Shown one piece after another: positions 12,741 to 26,888 of a DNA stretch of 64,000 nt. The position numbers and the translations under genes were made by a program. Under the pieces are notes generated by a model. It was not told the origin of the DNA, did no database searches, and was given only the letters and a program-made list of their open reading frames with translations. Origin of the DNA: Owenia fusiformis (taxonomy: Eukaryota > Annelida > Polychaeta > Sabellida > Oweniidae); the NCBI GenBank assembly GCA_903813345.2, contig CAIIXF020000003.1, positions 3,746,109 to 3,810,108 of the forward strand, in the 5' to 3' direction. The first letter of the stretch is position 1. Each line of letters opens with the position of its first letter.

Positions 12741-12759
12741 CTACTATCATCACAACATC

Positions 12760-14010
12760 TATGTAAAGTTAAAATACTAAATAGTGTATAGCCATGGTCT
12801 TAATGGTTCTGTTCTTGTAATCATCAAAAACGTAATGTATTTGAAAACGTGTATTTGTAATTGTGACGTGATCAATACATGATTAATTTTCGAAAAAACA
12901 GCGTCAAGCCTTTATGATTACATCAATCATAGATTAGTGACTTTGGAACAAATGTCAACCTTAATAGGGAGACAGAGTCGCGCTATGATGGGCGTTCTTC
13001 TCACCCTGTTCGGCCTGATCAGGCAATAAGCAGGCATAATAATGCACTTCTATTTAGTATCAGTACGCCCTTGGAGGGAGTTTACTTTGTGTTATGGATT
13101 CCTTCCCTTTCCAATGTGACATGCACCTTTGCTAGTTGACCTTTCATATAGTAAAACATATCAAGATCGTTTTGAATAATGCTTCAAAATTCACGATTAA
13201 ATATTGTTATTATTCCCAATTGAATTTTGACACACAAGTGTAAGTGGTTGGAATTAAATAACCGTGACATTGTGACGTCATTATCGTATGTATTGAATAA
13301 TTTTCACAAAAAAGCTCCATGGCAATATTTGATGCAATTTGTTACACAGAATGAATTTCCTTGTTCTTCTTAGACTTAATATATAATTATGTATATAAAT
13401 CCGTGATTATAATCGACCAGTTCATTATTCCAACTTAAGTTCTACAGGTACCTGTTGCCTATCGATTAACTAACGCCTTTCTTTAAAATTATAGCAATTG
13501 CACATGATATCCTAGAAACACGATAATTTGAAGAGAAAACGTCACTTAGTTCACTACATTTTCTGCAATTATTCATGCCAGTACGTTATTCATACTTTTC
13601 AATTAACATTTGTACTTTAAGAAAGAAATGTCAAGTTACATTTTGCACTTGTTTTTTATCACAGCTTAAAATCGTTTAGTTGTTGATCCTGGCGGTTAGC
13701 ATTAATTATATGAATGTCTCAGTTTGGAATAGGGACAGATTAAAATAATGAATTATGACAAAAATGTCATGTAATGGTTAACATCAAAAGTAAATAAATA
13801 TTTCTGTATTAATTAAGCATATTCCCCTGTTAGACATATAGACATAAGTTTGACGAAATACAAATGAGTTTTTCAACTCACGATAAAACGCATTATAACC
13901 ACTTTTTCAATATGCTAAATTATTACCTGTCAAATATTTTGGTGCTTCATACTGAAATACATGGTAATGCAAATACTAATAATGGTGTTATACCATTTAG
14001 TCTATCAATG
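12760..14010. other. No gene recognised
   Basis: AT-rich intergenic sequence. I see no exon signals or repeat structure. Confidence 0.4.
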
Positions 14011-14019
14011 AAAACTACC

Positions 14020-14480
14020 ACAAGGTATGAGGTTCCATATCCATCCTATAATCCATTTAAAAACTGTGGTATTGTTCTAAATAACGCCATAGTTGGCTTC
14101 TAGGGTACCTAGTTTGCCACTATTTGGTATCAAAATAAAGAGGAGGAGTTCAACTTTCATTTGAATTACGAAAATAGCGATTTAGGTCAAAAATAGTTCC
14201 GACGTGAGCATGTTTACTACGCGTTTGCCCGTCATATCAGAATTGAGGACGTGGTGGCAAACGCGAGTTACAATAAATGGACGCTGATATCTCAAAAAGT
14301 AACCTGACTCCCTATAATTTGATGTAGATCAATCGAATCCCTATATGTACAGGTACATTTTGATATATAACACTATGGGGGTAAGCGTTTTATAGTTGGT
14401 CACGAACGTCATATGTGCAAAGTATTGTTAAGAATTTTCGAATTTGGTGTTGGATTACGGTACTCATACCACAATGTGCA
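14020..14480 (+). repeat. Dispersed repeat, inverted partner of 55246-55690
   Basis: About 450 bp that is the reverse complement of 55246-55690, about 41 kb away, with scattered substitutions and small indels. Shared landmarks are GGTACCTAG, ACTACGCGTTTGCCCGTCAT, AGTAACCTGACTCCCTATAA and TTCGAATTTGGTGTTGGAT. The distant copy sits inside an element bounded by ACCGACAATTGTCGGT palindromes. This copy lacks those ends, so it may be a truncated insertion. Confidence 0.8.
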
Positions 14481-14489
14481 GGCGGTGTG

Positions 14490-15380
14490 GTGTATCCATT
14501 TCTGCGCATGCGCAAAAACCATCTTTGCGCGTGCGCGAAAACCGAAATCGAGGTATGCGCCAGTTTCGCAGGACTAAAAACTGAGATGTAGAATTGACAT
14601 ATTTGTATAGTTTGGCTCGGATAACAACGGTGACGTTATTAAGCTTGGTTTATGAGAATATGATTAATTAACTGGAAACACTCAAAATGTCCTTTTAAAC
14701 TCATACCTCGTATATTTAGCTAAAATGAAATGTTCCCGGTGTGCTCTTCATTACCATATTTCCTTGGAAAGCTACGTTTTTATTACCTAGTACATTAGTT
14801 AAACTACAAAAGCATGACATAGTAAATTTTTTTCACATTTTTGCAAGAAAATCGAAATCTCAGATATACTGCGCTATGTTTCAATTCGATCTCCATTTGG
14901 GTTTATTTTGAAACGTGACCAACCCGGATGTAAATGACGTCATGTTTCATTTTGTAAAGTTCAAAATTGAGTCGCCATGGAAGGATACTTTAATCTTACA
15001 AACTGACATGAATGAGTTTACTTCTTGGACATTGGCGTTTTTCTGTGATATCAGAGTAGTTCTTTGAAATAAATGCTATCTTTAAAGATCCTTTTCCAAA
15101 ATTGTCGTTGCTACGAAAATTATGTTTTTCTAAAAACTCCGTTTTGCTTTATCTTGCTTCTGTCTCGATAACTTTCAACGTTTTTGGGGTATTGCATGTA
15201 GGCCTAGCTGTCCATAGCCCTTACTGCTAACTTACTATCGTCAAAGGACGATTGATGTGGTTAGCAAGAAGTAAAAATACGTCCGATTTGTAAATCAGTT
15301 GTTGATACTGGGCTATTTGCCATTTATTTATGCTTTATTAAGAGACACGGACCGTACACGCAATAAAATCATACACATTC
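14490..15380. other. No gene recognised; GC-rich patch at 14500-14575
   Basis: A short block contains TGCGCATGCGCAAAAACC and then TTGCGCGTGCGCGAAAACC, which are alternating pyrimidine/purine palindromes. The rest is AT-rich with no coding signal. Confidence 0.4.
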
Positions 15381-15388
15381 TACTTCAG

Positions 15389-15602
15389 GCCCGTAGCCAG
15401 GGGGTTCGCAGGGTTCGGGCGAACCCCCCCCCCCCTGGCCAAAAATTCTTTCAAAATCATGCAGTTTTTCACCATTTTGAGCACTTCTCAAGTGATTTTA
15501 GCCATATTTGGGCCAAAATTGTTAAATGTGAATCCCCCTGGCAATTTTTGAAAACTGCCCCCCCCCCCCCCCCCCCCCCATTGGCAAATCCTGGCTACGG
15601 GC
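15389..15602. mobile_element. MITE with GCCCGTAGCCAGG TIRs and poly-C runs
   Basis: A 214-bp element bounded by GCCCGTAGCCAGG and its exact complement CCTGGCTACGGGC. The interior carries two C-runs (about 15424-15436 and 15558-15579) and a TTTTCACCATTTTGAGCA block. It has no coding capacity. Related remnants lie at 11517-11700 and 56350-56515. I know this terminal sequence as a common type in marine invertebrate genomes. Confidence 0.82.
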
Positions 15603-15959
15603 TTGTACTTCTAATCCGTTCTGGCACTTGGGAAATCTTTGTGACCTCGTAAACATTTTTTATTGAGCCAGATTGCAGCGGCAAAGTGTCCTATTACCAA
15701 CTTATAGACTCTGAGCCATAATTCATATTCGCATTACATAATAAGTCACGGCAACTTAGTTTTTCAGTTTCATTTCATGTCCTTTGGTAATACTTGTCTC
15801 GTTAGTTTGTAGTGATTATAAATCAGAGGAATAACAAATATATCATGCAAATTTCGAGACTATGATTGTTTTTCCAATCACCCTAGCTGGCTGATTAATT
15901 TCACAAGAACGCCTTTCTATTTTACTCGTATATTATCCTATACACCCCTTTAACAGTTT

Positions 15960-16205
15960 GGAATCATCAGTGGTGAAAAAGTAGTTGAAAAACAGTTCAA
16001 AAAGGTCTTAGTTAGCTTTACTGTACATATGTAGGGTGAAATCAATTGCATCCCCATATTAATTCAATTACACCCTTGCTCATTGTCCTCATTGTCTCAG
16101 AATAACTCAAGTTGATCGAGTCTTAACAAGTAGATTCATGTTGGTGAGTATTGCTAAAATCCATTCCCAATAGTTAGAAAAGGGGTTCTTAAACAGGTCA
16201 TTGGG
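15960..16205 (+). repeat. Diverged third copy of the 590-bp unit
   Basis: Resembles 11701-11865 and 12297-12460. Shared pieces are TCAATTGCATCCCCAT, AGTTGATCGAGTCT and AGTAGATTCAT. It is clearly older than the tandem pair. Confidence 0.6.
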
Positions 16206-17960
16206 CTTGCTTTAGAACGTTTTGTTGTTCCTAAAGGAGAAGAGCTTAATTGCCACTGAGCAGAATGTGTTCAAGTAAACATGGTATAATCAAAGCGCCA
16301 ATCCAGTTAAAAAATTATTTATAGGTGTTCATATAAGACATGGTAAATTGGTGTATTGCAGATGAAAATTACAACACAAACTTAAGGCTTTTACAATACT
16401 AGGATGGGATGTTAAGATAAGAGAGGATTTTGATATACAGGTTTAGCTATATGCATATTTTTCTACTTCCATATTTGTTTACTTTCGGCCAATAGTGTTC
16501 GCCATCTATTTAGCTTTGTAGAAGGAATATCTTCCTCCGTAAAAAACTTTTTGCTGTTGTACTAGATACGTGACTTCGTTATTCAATCAACTTAATTAGA
16601 CACAAACATAGATAAATGAAGACTGAAAACGAACGATGGCAAAAACGTATCATTAGAAACGTTTTTCTAGCATATGTCATCATTATTCACAAGATATACC
16701 TACTTAGTCTTACTTTGGATCAACTGATACTAATATACAAATGTTGGGTAAAAATTGCTAGGCATCAAATTAGCCAAAAAGATGATGTAATAAATGTTCA
16801 AGCTTTTTATAATAACCATACAGGGTACTTTGCGTTTCATTAGGTGTAAATTTAGTTGGGCACGATTATCTAAAAAACAGCAAAATCCAGCCAAGACAAA
16901 GATATATATTTAAACAATGAAATAATTGACTATGATTCAACTTCAAATCTGTTCAAGTCAGTTATTCTCATTAAATCAATGGTATTCCATCACTTAAACC
17001 AAAATATCTCAAACTCGGTATAACAGATGCTCTGGATGAAATGTATCAAATAGATTTGCACAACAAAGTTTTTCCTCAACGAACAACACATTTCATTTCC
17101 TAGAATAAGTGAAAAATAAATAAGTGTTTCTGGAATAAGAATCTATTTAAATACTTAATTTTTCATGCAATATAAATCTTAAATGGACGTATGAGTCGAT
17201 CTATTCCTTAATATTAACTTTTTGTCACAAATTCAGTTTTGCCCTCAGTTTGTTCATTTGAAAAAGAGGAGAATGGATTCAAAATTATCTTTCAATACAT
17301 GTAGTTGCAAATTATATAGATCAATAGATGTAGATGATGCTTTGAAAAATTATTATTTTGTGAAACACCATTGTCACCTATTCTCGTCATCACCATTTCA
17401 GCTCTCATGTTCATTCAATTCTTTGATCACAAACATCGTTTTGTCGCTTACACTTTTCGCGTCACGTTTTTGCTGTTAATTAAGATATTAATACTATGGG
17501 TCGATTGATATTAATACATTGTGTTTGCTGTACTTTTTTATTTATTAAAATCAATGTAACATATTTACAGGTTTTAGTGGCTATGACCCCCAAGAGGGAG
17601 TATGTGTTGCCACATAATGGTATTTACAATGATTTGTTAAATATTATAAAAAGTGTACATGTCATTTTGTAAAGTATGATCTTGTACTTATTAATTTATA
17701 CAATAAATAGTTAGGAAATAGATAAAAAGATACGCCACGAAGGCAGTAAGCAGAGAACTTCTGGTATAGCGTCAAATAACCAGATTCTTGCCATTGGTAA
17801 CACCAGTTTAGAGTAAAACGTCAATTGCGTGATTACGGTATTACCTTTTGATTCAAATATCAGATTTTAAAAGGAATAAGTTCATTCTGTGATATTTTGA
17901 TTAACCCAATTAACACCATGTTAATTGAGGACGTATTTTATTAATCATAAATCAAGTGAC
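16206..17960. other. No gene recognised
   Basis: AT-rich sequence with chance open frames only, including 16616-16843 and 17222-17479, which have no recognisable motif. Confidence 0.4.
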
Positions 17961-18940
17961 AACTCTAGATGTAATCCACCTCCTATGTCATTCGAGTGTC
18001 AAACCGGAGGAAAAGATAATGTCATAATTTTTATCTTACCTTTAAGTCTTGACTATTGACAAAGCTAGTTTTTCCTTAAGTGTCATCGAACTGTGCAAAC
18101 ATTGTCGGTGATTATTCCTTAATGACGATTAATGAATGACTGAGAACTTAAAACACTCTTAATGAAAGGGAACGTTTTTGCAGAGACAGCGTAAAAATAG
18201 CACCAGGATTAAAAAATACTTAAACCATAGATCATTTCCCGGTATGCTTGTTTTTTGAAACACCATAGATGTCTTCTTTTCTCCAATGCGGATTCATACA
18301 TATATCTTTAAAGGTATGATATGGTTTTAAACGGTAAGTATGCAAAGATTACCAACAAGTCGCCCCATTATTTCAAATTTTTCAAGGGTCACGTCATTTC
18401 TCAGAATGTCTTGACATTTTATAGAAATCCGACAATGTCTACTTTAATCTAATTATGAAAATATGTATTTTAATTGTCTTAACATTAACAGTACTTGTTC
18501 ATTTGGCATTTATTAAGTTTTAATACATCCCATCCTATATTCTGGAACACTGTAGTATATCATGGACCTTTACAGAGATATTATGGTTGCATGGTAAAGG
18601 ACGTATTAGTCGGTGATCTGTAAATATTGGTTGTGATTTGTTCACCCTTGTATGACAGATTCTAGCTTTAGGTACTTATCGTGCCACTTAACTTATATGG
18701 ACAAACTGTCTGTTCATAGTCAAGACGGAAATAAATCTGTTGGGTCAGCAATAATCCTTATCTCTGGAACGCTTATTTTACTGCCCAGACTCGATCAAAT
18801 TATACGTTCCTACCAAGTTTATTGTTATCAAATATCAACATGCATACAGAGTTTCTGATTTCGACCTTTAAAATATTTGATCGTCATGACTTCTATTCTA
18901 CCAAGAATCAAAATCAGTAGAGAAAAATTGGCATCATATA

Positions 18941-20020
18941 CAGGGCGTCCCGAAACTATGCCCCTCGCAGGCAAACATATACCAATGTCACCAAAGTATG
19001 TGTCATATATCATTTTAAAGCTCATCCAAATTAACGTTGACTTTGCCAAGTATCATAGTTCAACTTACAAATGGGAAAAAGTTACAGGCATTTCAATATT
19101 TAATGTTTGCCCAAAATTAAAGTCAGCTTTACACCAAAATAGTAGTCAGTGTGTCTCCCAGGGATATGGTAACAGCAGCAATGCTTTTCATATTTGACCT
19201 TAAACACGATTCAAATAGGGATATGGCATTTTGCAAAAAAAATTAAGGTAGAGTGTAATAATTCCTTACTCTGTTTGTTTATCTCGTGGTATGAGGAAAG
19301 TAGTTCTAATAAAAAACTGTTTGGGGACTTCTATGGTATACAAAAGCACCACCTTTGAATAAATACTCTGATTTACAGACATATTATAATGCACAGAATA
19401 ACTGGGAAGCATGTGATCATAGCAAAAAAGTGTAAAATATTTGTGATTTTTCTCTGTGGATGGTTGTGCAAGGTGAATTGGTCAAAATACACAAATTATG
19501 ATGACGTAATGCCACTCCATCTATATAAAAGAGCGGAACTTTTTTTTCTTGGGATATTTTTCTTGAATTTTTTTTGATAGGCAGGTAAGGTGTTTTGCTA
19601 TATTTTTCTGAAATTCTTTGAATATCGATGGGCTGGCATTAGAGGAAATAGTTCTTGAAGTTATACTATTTAACACACAAAGCATAGGGGAAAAAGTAAG
19701 GAGAGTTCTACCGTATTTTAGAACAGCTTCTACCACCAACGCCCTCTTTTTAGAACTCAATATCCATCCTGTCCTCGACAATAGCACCCATATTTTCGGT
19801 CATATTCAGGCCAGGGCTGTTTCCAGGATACTAAAATGAAAAATATTTTTGGCCAAACACTAAGTTTCGAATTCCCTATAACTTCTTACCATTTGTAAAT
19901 TGAACCATGATACTTAAAAAAATCAATGTTAGTTAGAATAAGAGTCAAAATGATATATGACACATACTATGGCGACATTGGTATATGTCTGCCTAGGGGG
20001 CATACTTTCGGGACATCCTG
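18941..20020. mobile_element. Non-autonomous TIR element, CAGGGCGTCCCG ends
   Basis: The left end reads CAGGGCGTCCCGAAACTATG. The right end is its diverged complement, ending CATCCTG, and similarity runs inward about 110 bp through ATACCAATGTC and TGTGTCATATATCATTTT. TA precedes the left end. The orthologous position in copy B (about 27832-27840) lacks the element. I see no transposase motif inside. It is probably Tc1/mariner-derived, but that is inference. Confidence 0.75.
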
Positions 20021-21124
20021 AAGATGGCGCCAGCCTATCGGATTGTACGATTTCCAATTTATTGTATTTTCTAGGACAATTATACTCGACAGACGTGAAG
20101 TAAGATATCACCTGGCATTCTACCCAATTGTTTTTCTCTATAAAAAGACAGTACTCAATATTCCATTTTTAGTATTTCAAAGCAAAATATTTTTAAGTAA
20201 TATTTACAACCAATCAGAGATCTAAAAAAATCAAACAAAATCGTTTCTTGAAACTTCTTAAGGTCTGACGATTAAAGTTGGGCTCGATTTGCATATACAC
20301 TCTAAGTCAGCTGAAACTATTAGATTGACATGATTTAACATGTGTTTGTCTTAAGAACATACAACAATACTGCAAACAGATTTCAAATGTTAATTATGTC
20401 TGACACGCAATCCCGATGCAATATTTTAAGTTCGTTTTCTTAAAAAAATAGTAATGAAAATATACCACCCAAATCTGCAACAGTATCTTGCAGCGATGCT
20501 ATTCTAACAGCACTGTTTTGAAAAGCCTAGAACAGCATTGTTTAAGAAAACCGCAATGTACAGTACTGTTTTACAGCGCTGTCGGCACGGTTTCATAAAC
20601 ATAGTGCTGTTTGAGATTGGCAGTCTTCACAAACCATATACAAGTATTAACACGTACTACACTGAGTTAAACAACAATTTATATGAAATAGAATTGTTTA
20701 TACTTTACAGAAGCGTCACACATCCAAATTCAATTCAGACGTATGCCCTTGTAAATGACTTATATCATTTTATCAAACTAAGTGCAAACATTATTAGGAA
20801 TAAACATAAACATTAAATATATCAACTTAATATAGACAAGAGGACGAAGGACATATGACATGACAAACCAATGAAACCATTGCCCTTATTTCATGCTTGA
20901 AACAAACGATTGAACAGACTGCAATTGTATTCAAGTTTTATTTATCATTATAACAGCAGTTTTATCTTCTATAAATCTTATAGATAACATCTTATTCAAA
21001 TTGCAATCGTAAACGTTTTACAAGAGAGGCAAAGTAAACGTTTTATGCAATTTGAGGAATATTTATACACAATAAAGATTTATCAGATGATAAACTTCGA
21101 AATAGAATTATCAATTATCTTTTA

Positions 21125-22030
21125 CGAGGGGCATTCGAAAAGTTGCTTTTTTGTTAACTTTGTGTTACTATGGCAACAGCGAGACGTGGTTCCGTGGAGC
21201 ACCTTAAAAATTCAATGCACGAAACATGCATACAATGAAAGTGTTGCCATAGCAACAAGCTAGTGGTTCAATAGTCTTCTACAGGTGAATAGACTCACTG
21301 TGCTGTCAGTGTGATGTCATAATTCTCCGTCAAAAAAGGCCTCACTATCTTCACTAAAATTTTTGAGGAGCAGGTGTTTTCAAACAGTGGTGCAAAATTG
21401 TGAATGAACTTATCAAAGAGCAGAGTGTGCATTAAAATCTGTGTAAAACAAGGAAAAGACTCAAAGGACACTGTAAGAAATGTAAAGCAACATATGAAGA
21501 CACATGTTGTTCCTATCTCACGATAAGAAGCTAGTTCAAGAATTTGAAGAAAGGCACCTCAGCCATCAAAGATGAGCGGGCGAAAAACGACAGCGATATT
21601 GAAAGAAATCATTGATTTAGCGAACATAATAATTGAAAAGAAAAATGCCTATATGGATTGGATACGGAGGTTTATAAAGTGCATGCTATTTGGGGGAGAA
21701 TACTTCGAGGGGTATAGAGAGCTCTTACTTAGTCCCACTGGCTTAATGTTGTGGCAATGATAAGATAGGTCCATGGAGTCCATGGCATGGACTGCATATT
21801 ATGGTTGGATACATTGATTGTGACGTAAAAGTATCCACGTTCAAACTGCTCCAAGGTATTGAGACAAGTATATTTCAAACCGATGCAAAACTGTGGCTAT
21901 AACATACTACATGGCTTAATTTTTACAGCTTTTATAATACATAATTAAACTATACATTCTGCTTTTGTCTTGTTCTGATCATCCCTGATATTTTAGAGCA
22001 AAAAGAAACGTACTTTTCAAATGCCCCTTG
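21125..22030 (+). mobile_element. Decayed mariner-like transposon
   Basis: The TIRs are CGAGGGGCATTCGAAAAGT at the left and a near match at the right (complement of CTTTTCAAATGCCCCTTG). They are flanked by TA at 21123-21124 and 22031-22032. The 906-bp interior has scraps of a plus-strand transposase in several broken frames. One near 21660-21715 reads IKCMLFGGEYFEG, which resembles the C-terminal end of mariner transposases. It is non-functional. Copy B lacks it near 29280. Confidence 0.75.
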
Positions 22031-22910
22031 TATATCCTGGTAGATGCACATGTAGTTGCATGTTAGGAAATCATAATTAAGTCTTTGCAAGAGTTAACCA
22101 CTTTGATGCTTCGCTTCGTCGTCTTCATTGCTTTTAGTTAACCTCTGTGCTCACGGTACAAAAGGTTTAATCAACATCTTAGTTTACAGATAAGCCTTCG
22201 ATTTACGATGTTTACTATCAGAATACAAGAAGTCAGAATACTCCCTCACCCCAGGAAAAGTAATAAAATTTAAACAAAAAACATTATCATCAAGGTATCA
22301 CCATCAAAAGGTCTGAATTGGTAATGGAATGAGATACAAAGTAGACTAATGTAACACGTCGTAATATATATATTCTTAGAATCATAGATAAATGCCAGTA
22401 CTTGGTTCCGTATTAACCCTGCTTATATAAAATCAGCAGACAAATCTTCTGTCAATTCCTCTGTGAATTAAGCCCTATAATATCTCAATGCAACATTTTC
22501 TAAATCATAATAATCTTAGTTAGATTACCCAATTATATTCGGACAAACTCAAAGACCACAGGATATTTAACACAATAAGAGTTCATGGAAACACTGGTCT
22601 GAAAGTGAAAGGAACATTCAAACACCGTCATCAAGCACTGAAACTATGACAAATGTGCAGCATTTGTCAACAAGTGCTTTCGAGACATTTAGAGGGCAGT
22701 GTCGTATACCTTATTATACGTTCACCATTAATAACTGATCATTAAATAATTACGAAATCACAGAATCACCCAAGAATCGTATAAATGACGAGGTCCTTGT
22801 TAAAATGTCATTCTAATAAAATTCGAGTCATGGCTAAATCTCGACAATCAGTCGCCAAATCTGTTTCCCAGAGTACTTGGAACATACTCAAAATCAAAAT
22901 GGTTCCATTC

Positions 22911-23107
22911 AACAGGATCTTAAAAGGTTCTGGACAAATTATTATTTGATTCTGGACTCATATATTTTTTCAACGAAATCCCATCCACGGGTTGAATTTA
23001 TTTTAGCTACTTAGAGAGCGAGACTGCCTGGTATGGGATTTCGTTGAAAACAATATATGACAAGTCCATTATCAAATAATTTGTCCAGAACCTTTTAAGA
23101 TCCTGTT
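22911..23107. mobile_element. Hairpin MITE, about 90-bp arms
   Basis: A 197-bp foldback starting AACAGGATCTTAAAAGGTTC and ending in its complement. The complementary arms continue through GACAAATTATT and TTCAACGAAATCCCAT to a short loop near 23010. It interrupts segmental copy A; copy B reads through the equivalent point (about 33510-33530) without it. Confidence 0.8.
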
Positions 23108-24554
23108 ATTACTTATATGTGCTATGACATTTTCCCTTACTGGCCACTCGTCCCGATTAGCATTGGATGTTTTTGCTCGTACTCTTATGTTCGTCTTGTT
23201 TCTGAAAATCACAAATGTTTACACTCACATGTTTACCTTAATCACTCTAAGAAAGTATTTATTTAAAATTTTAAGTGAAGTTGAAACTAGTGTTTAATGA
23301 AATATAACGCATTATGTAGGATCGTGTTCACTAACAATTATAAATATCATTCAATGATCTTAAAAATCACATTAAATAAAATTAAAGGAGTTAACAACAA
23401 TCGATATTAAATCATGATTAACATCATATATGGAATATTATGTATTTACAAATATGATGAGATGTAAAGAGGGGTAGCCATTTGTCGTTCATAAGAGGCC
23501 TTGTCCCCAAGCACTATTTAACCTTGTATCTGCTGAAGTATACACAATATCAGCTCCACATTATTAGATATAGCAGGGGGTGTTCAAAATATCTAGATTT
23601 CAAATCAAGACACCATATTTTAGTGATCTAGCAGTTAGGTCAAGGTTATACTTGTAAAAAACTTAAGAAATCATTTCTGGGCTTTGCTGAAAAGTACAAG
23701 ACATTAATTTCGAAATTTCAAGTTTTGCCATTTGAGATGCTGAAGGATGTAGGAATTGTCTAAGACATTGGCGCTGAACTCACAATATTTTCACTTGGCT
23801 GTAGGAATGGTATAATGAATTGGCAATGAACTCACATTTTTTCACTTGGCTCCTTTTCAGGTGGATCCCGGCTATGGCATTAATGATTGAGAAATAGGGA
23901 TCGAAACCAGCCATAGTTTTCTCCTGATGACCATTGTGAATAGTTGTGTTTTATGGATTATGATGATGGCTTTGCGAACGGATGTTGACCCTCTGAATTG
24001 TCTATGGACTTCGAGACTGGATTTTATCTATCCCACATCATTTGAGACTGAATGATGAATACATATTTTATGAGTACCAGTACCTACAACTATTTTTGGT
24101 GTTATGAGTATTGGTTGTCAATTTTCTCAATTTTTCTTCAACGTGTATTGTAATGACTTCAGTATGAATGAAATGTCCCTTGGTGTTCTGTTCCTGGATT
24201 GTGATATTGATTCTCAATTGGAGGGGGATGGGGATGATAGACATTGTTTCTTTTCACGTTAGATCATGGTTTTTGGGATATATAGGGTCTAATTTTCTTA
24301 TGACAGATTTACACTTACAGTTTGCTTTTCTTGTTGGGTTTCTTTAAAGTTTTTAGTCACCATTTCCTTTGGCTTTTGCGCTTATATATTCGCAATAGAC
24401 GCTTTTCAAATATTTCGAATAGTTTGAAAGCAAGTTTGTTTCCAAATGCTGTCACTTTTACACTCATAATAGAGTTACATCGATATGTTTGTATAAATCT
24501 ATTGGGGGGAAATCTGTGTGTATTTTAGCTTTACTACACTTGCTTCACGTTTTG

Positions 24555-24960
24555 TACTTAAAGTACTACTAGAACAATCAGATTGCCAGTATAAATTAAT
24601 GAACTTCCCGCAGTTAGGAAAAGTTTCTCGATCTAATTTCCAGCTTGATGAGACGTTCTCTGAAGTACTTTACCAAAAACAAAAATATCATTTCCAGGTT
24701 AATCAAAATGTAATGTTATATGCTATCATGAGACGTAATAGTATGGTGTTGTTATTGAGAGTACTTTACGGACTAAACATAATTTTAACAGTATGTACTT
24801 AAAGTACTATAAGATCAATCAATCTTCCTTTATAAAATGATTTACCTCTCAAAGTAAGGAACAGTTTGTAAATCTGATCACCGACTTGATGAGACGCTTG
24901 TCAATGTGCATTTTGACATTTTCCTTCTACCAAAATTATGTTGGGAAGTGTAATATGCAT
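24555..24960 (+). repeat. Diverged tandem duplication, 240-bp period
   Basis: TACTTAAAGTACT occurs at 24555 and 24795. It is followed in both copies by similar sequence: AATCA blocks, CTTGATGAGACG, and an ACCAAAA block near the end. No credible gene in either copy. Confidence 0.55.
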
Positions 24961-26310
24961 CAATAATAAAAATTCTACGTCATGAAGTCAGTGTACATTG
25001 ATAACTAATGAAACACCTGATACTTTCTTAATTAGGTAATACTAGTTATCTTTAGAATACAGCAGTAAAAGACAAGAGCATTAAATTCAATTTCATGTTC
25101 ATGGTATTACTTTTCATTCGCACATGAGTTTTCAAACGCAAATAATACATCTGTATCTAAAAGTAATTCACCTCATATGTCATTCGATTGTCAGCCCGAA
25201 GACAAAAGATAATGTCATAATTTGTAGCATACCTTACACTCTTGTAGCAATGAAGGATTCTCACCTATACGTATCATTGTATTGTACTAGTATCGTCTGT
25301 GATTAACCGTGATCTCGATTAATGAAAGAGTTGACTTTAAACGCTCTAGATTAAAGGGAGTGTGTTTCTGCAGATATGACAAACTAATTACATTAGGATT
25401 CAAAACATCGATCATTTCTAGGCATTGTACTAATGTTAGAATCCGTAAATGTCTACTTTTCTCCAATACGGATTAATACATCAATGATCTAAAAACGCAT
25501 GAGATGACTTTAAACAGTTTTAAAGTATGTGTGTGTAGAGGTTGCAGCAAATGGACTCATTATTTCAAATTCTTCGAAGATCAAATCATTTTTAAAATGT
25601 CTGGATGTTTTATCAGAATTCCGACAATGTCTACTTTAATCTAATTATGAAAATAGATATTTCAAGTCTTGAAGGACTCTTATGAAGTTTAAACCACCTT
25701 GGCTTATATTGTTATAAAAATAAGATATGCTTTGAATTCAAAAGTGTTTTTGAAGGACTTTTTGAACAAAAAAAATTATTTGAAACTGAATTTTAGAGCT
25801 CATTTATACCTTTCAAAGCAACAACTTTTGTCGAAAAACGACGGTTGATAAATAAGCGAGAAATGGACTCAGCTATGCATGAAAGTAGTTTAAAGAAAAA
25901 TGCATTTCAAAATGTTAGTTCTGTATAAAACGGATGGTACAGGAATATTTAAAATATAATATGTTCTTCTTTTAAACTAAGTTAGACAATTGACATTGGT
26001 TTATTTTGAAAGTTTAACATATTTAGAAAAGGCTGACATATAAGAAAAAAGATTTTAAAAAACGTTTGCACCCTAAATGACACTACGATGATTTTTTAGT
26101 ATACTAACATTGAAGTGACACATTATATATGACATTTTATTATTGTTATACAGGGTGACCGGAAAAAAAGGAGACCATTGAAATAGGCAATATCTCCTAA
26201 AATAGACTAGTGACATCAATGAAATTTTGCATACATCAGGACAGTTCTATGGAAATTTGTTCCTGAAAGTGTCAATACAAGCAGTCAACTGGTTCAGGAG
26301 CTATGATCAT

Positions 26311-26520
26311 TTACATAACATGCTCCAAATAGGCGCAATTGAGACCAACGCAGAGCTGGATACATTTGGCAAATACCCTTACATATTCCGACCTTGTTAT
26401 GGCATTACATTTAGCATTTATTGCCACCTTTAGGTCAGCAATTGTCTCAGGATTGTTTTGGTACACATTGTCTTTCAAATTGCCCCACAAAAAGAAATCA
26501 GGTGGATTCAAATTTGAGGT
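26311..26520 (-). pseudogene. Mariner-like transposase C-terminal fragment, left arm
   Basis: The minus-strand frame contains NPPDFFLWGNLKDNVY followed by NNPETIADLKVAI. This is the region of the third catalytic acidic residue in mariner-type transposases (a PPDFFLWG-like motif) and the helix after it. Only this terminal part is present, with no N-terminal or first-D region. It is mirrored by the plus-strand fragment in the other arm. Confidence 0.75.
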
Positions 26521-26709
26521 GTATGGAGACGAAGCTTATCTGACCTATGGCTTCTGACTCAGTGGTCCCACTCAGTTACAGTATCATCCTAAGGAGGTTT
26601 TGGGCAGCCCTTGGTTTTCATATGGGATTTAATTGTGCCATATAGTGGTTTTAGTAACATGGCACTATGCCCAATACCTAAAGTGACTCTTAAGATTTGG
26701 TAAATCAGC

Positions 26710-26888
26710 ACTTTGGCAACAGGATGATGAACCACATGTCAGATAACCCTTCATTGCCATTACAGCCTAGACTTGAATCCTGCTGATTTCTTTTTGTATG
26801 GATATTTGAAAGACAATCTATACCAAAACAATCCTCAGACTATTGTTGACCTAAAGAAGGCAATCACTGCTATATGTAATGCCATAAT
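26710..26888 (+). pseudogene. Mariner-like transposase fragment, right arm
   Basis: On the plus strand, WQQDDEPHVR (about 26713-26742) resembles the second catalytic-D motif (QQDGAxPH). SLDLNPADFFLYGYLKDN then follows at about 26768-26821, with NNPQTIVDLKKAI after it. The two motifs are much closer together than in an intact enzyme, and the frame between them is broken, so an internal deletion has occurred. Confidence 0.72.

Larger units (their letters stand above)
17970..23270 (+). repeat. Segmental duplication, copy A
   Basis: Copy A matches copy B (about 25155-33670) in the same orientation as a series of collinear blocks. These include 17975-18040 with 25160-25225, 18425-18460 with 25618-25655, 18591-18860 with 27480-27745, 20224-20410 with 28040-28230, 20880-21120 with 29050-29275, and 22785-22905 with 33395-33510. 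Between the blocks, A has three insertions that B lacks: 18941-20020, 21125-22030 and 22911-23107. No gene is recognisable in the duplicated unit. Confidence 0.8.
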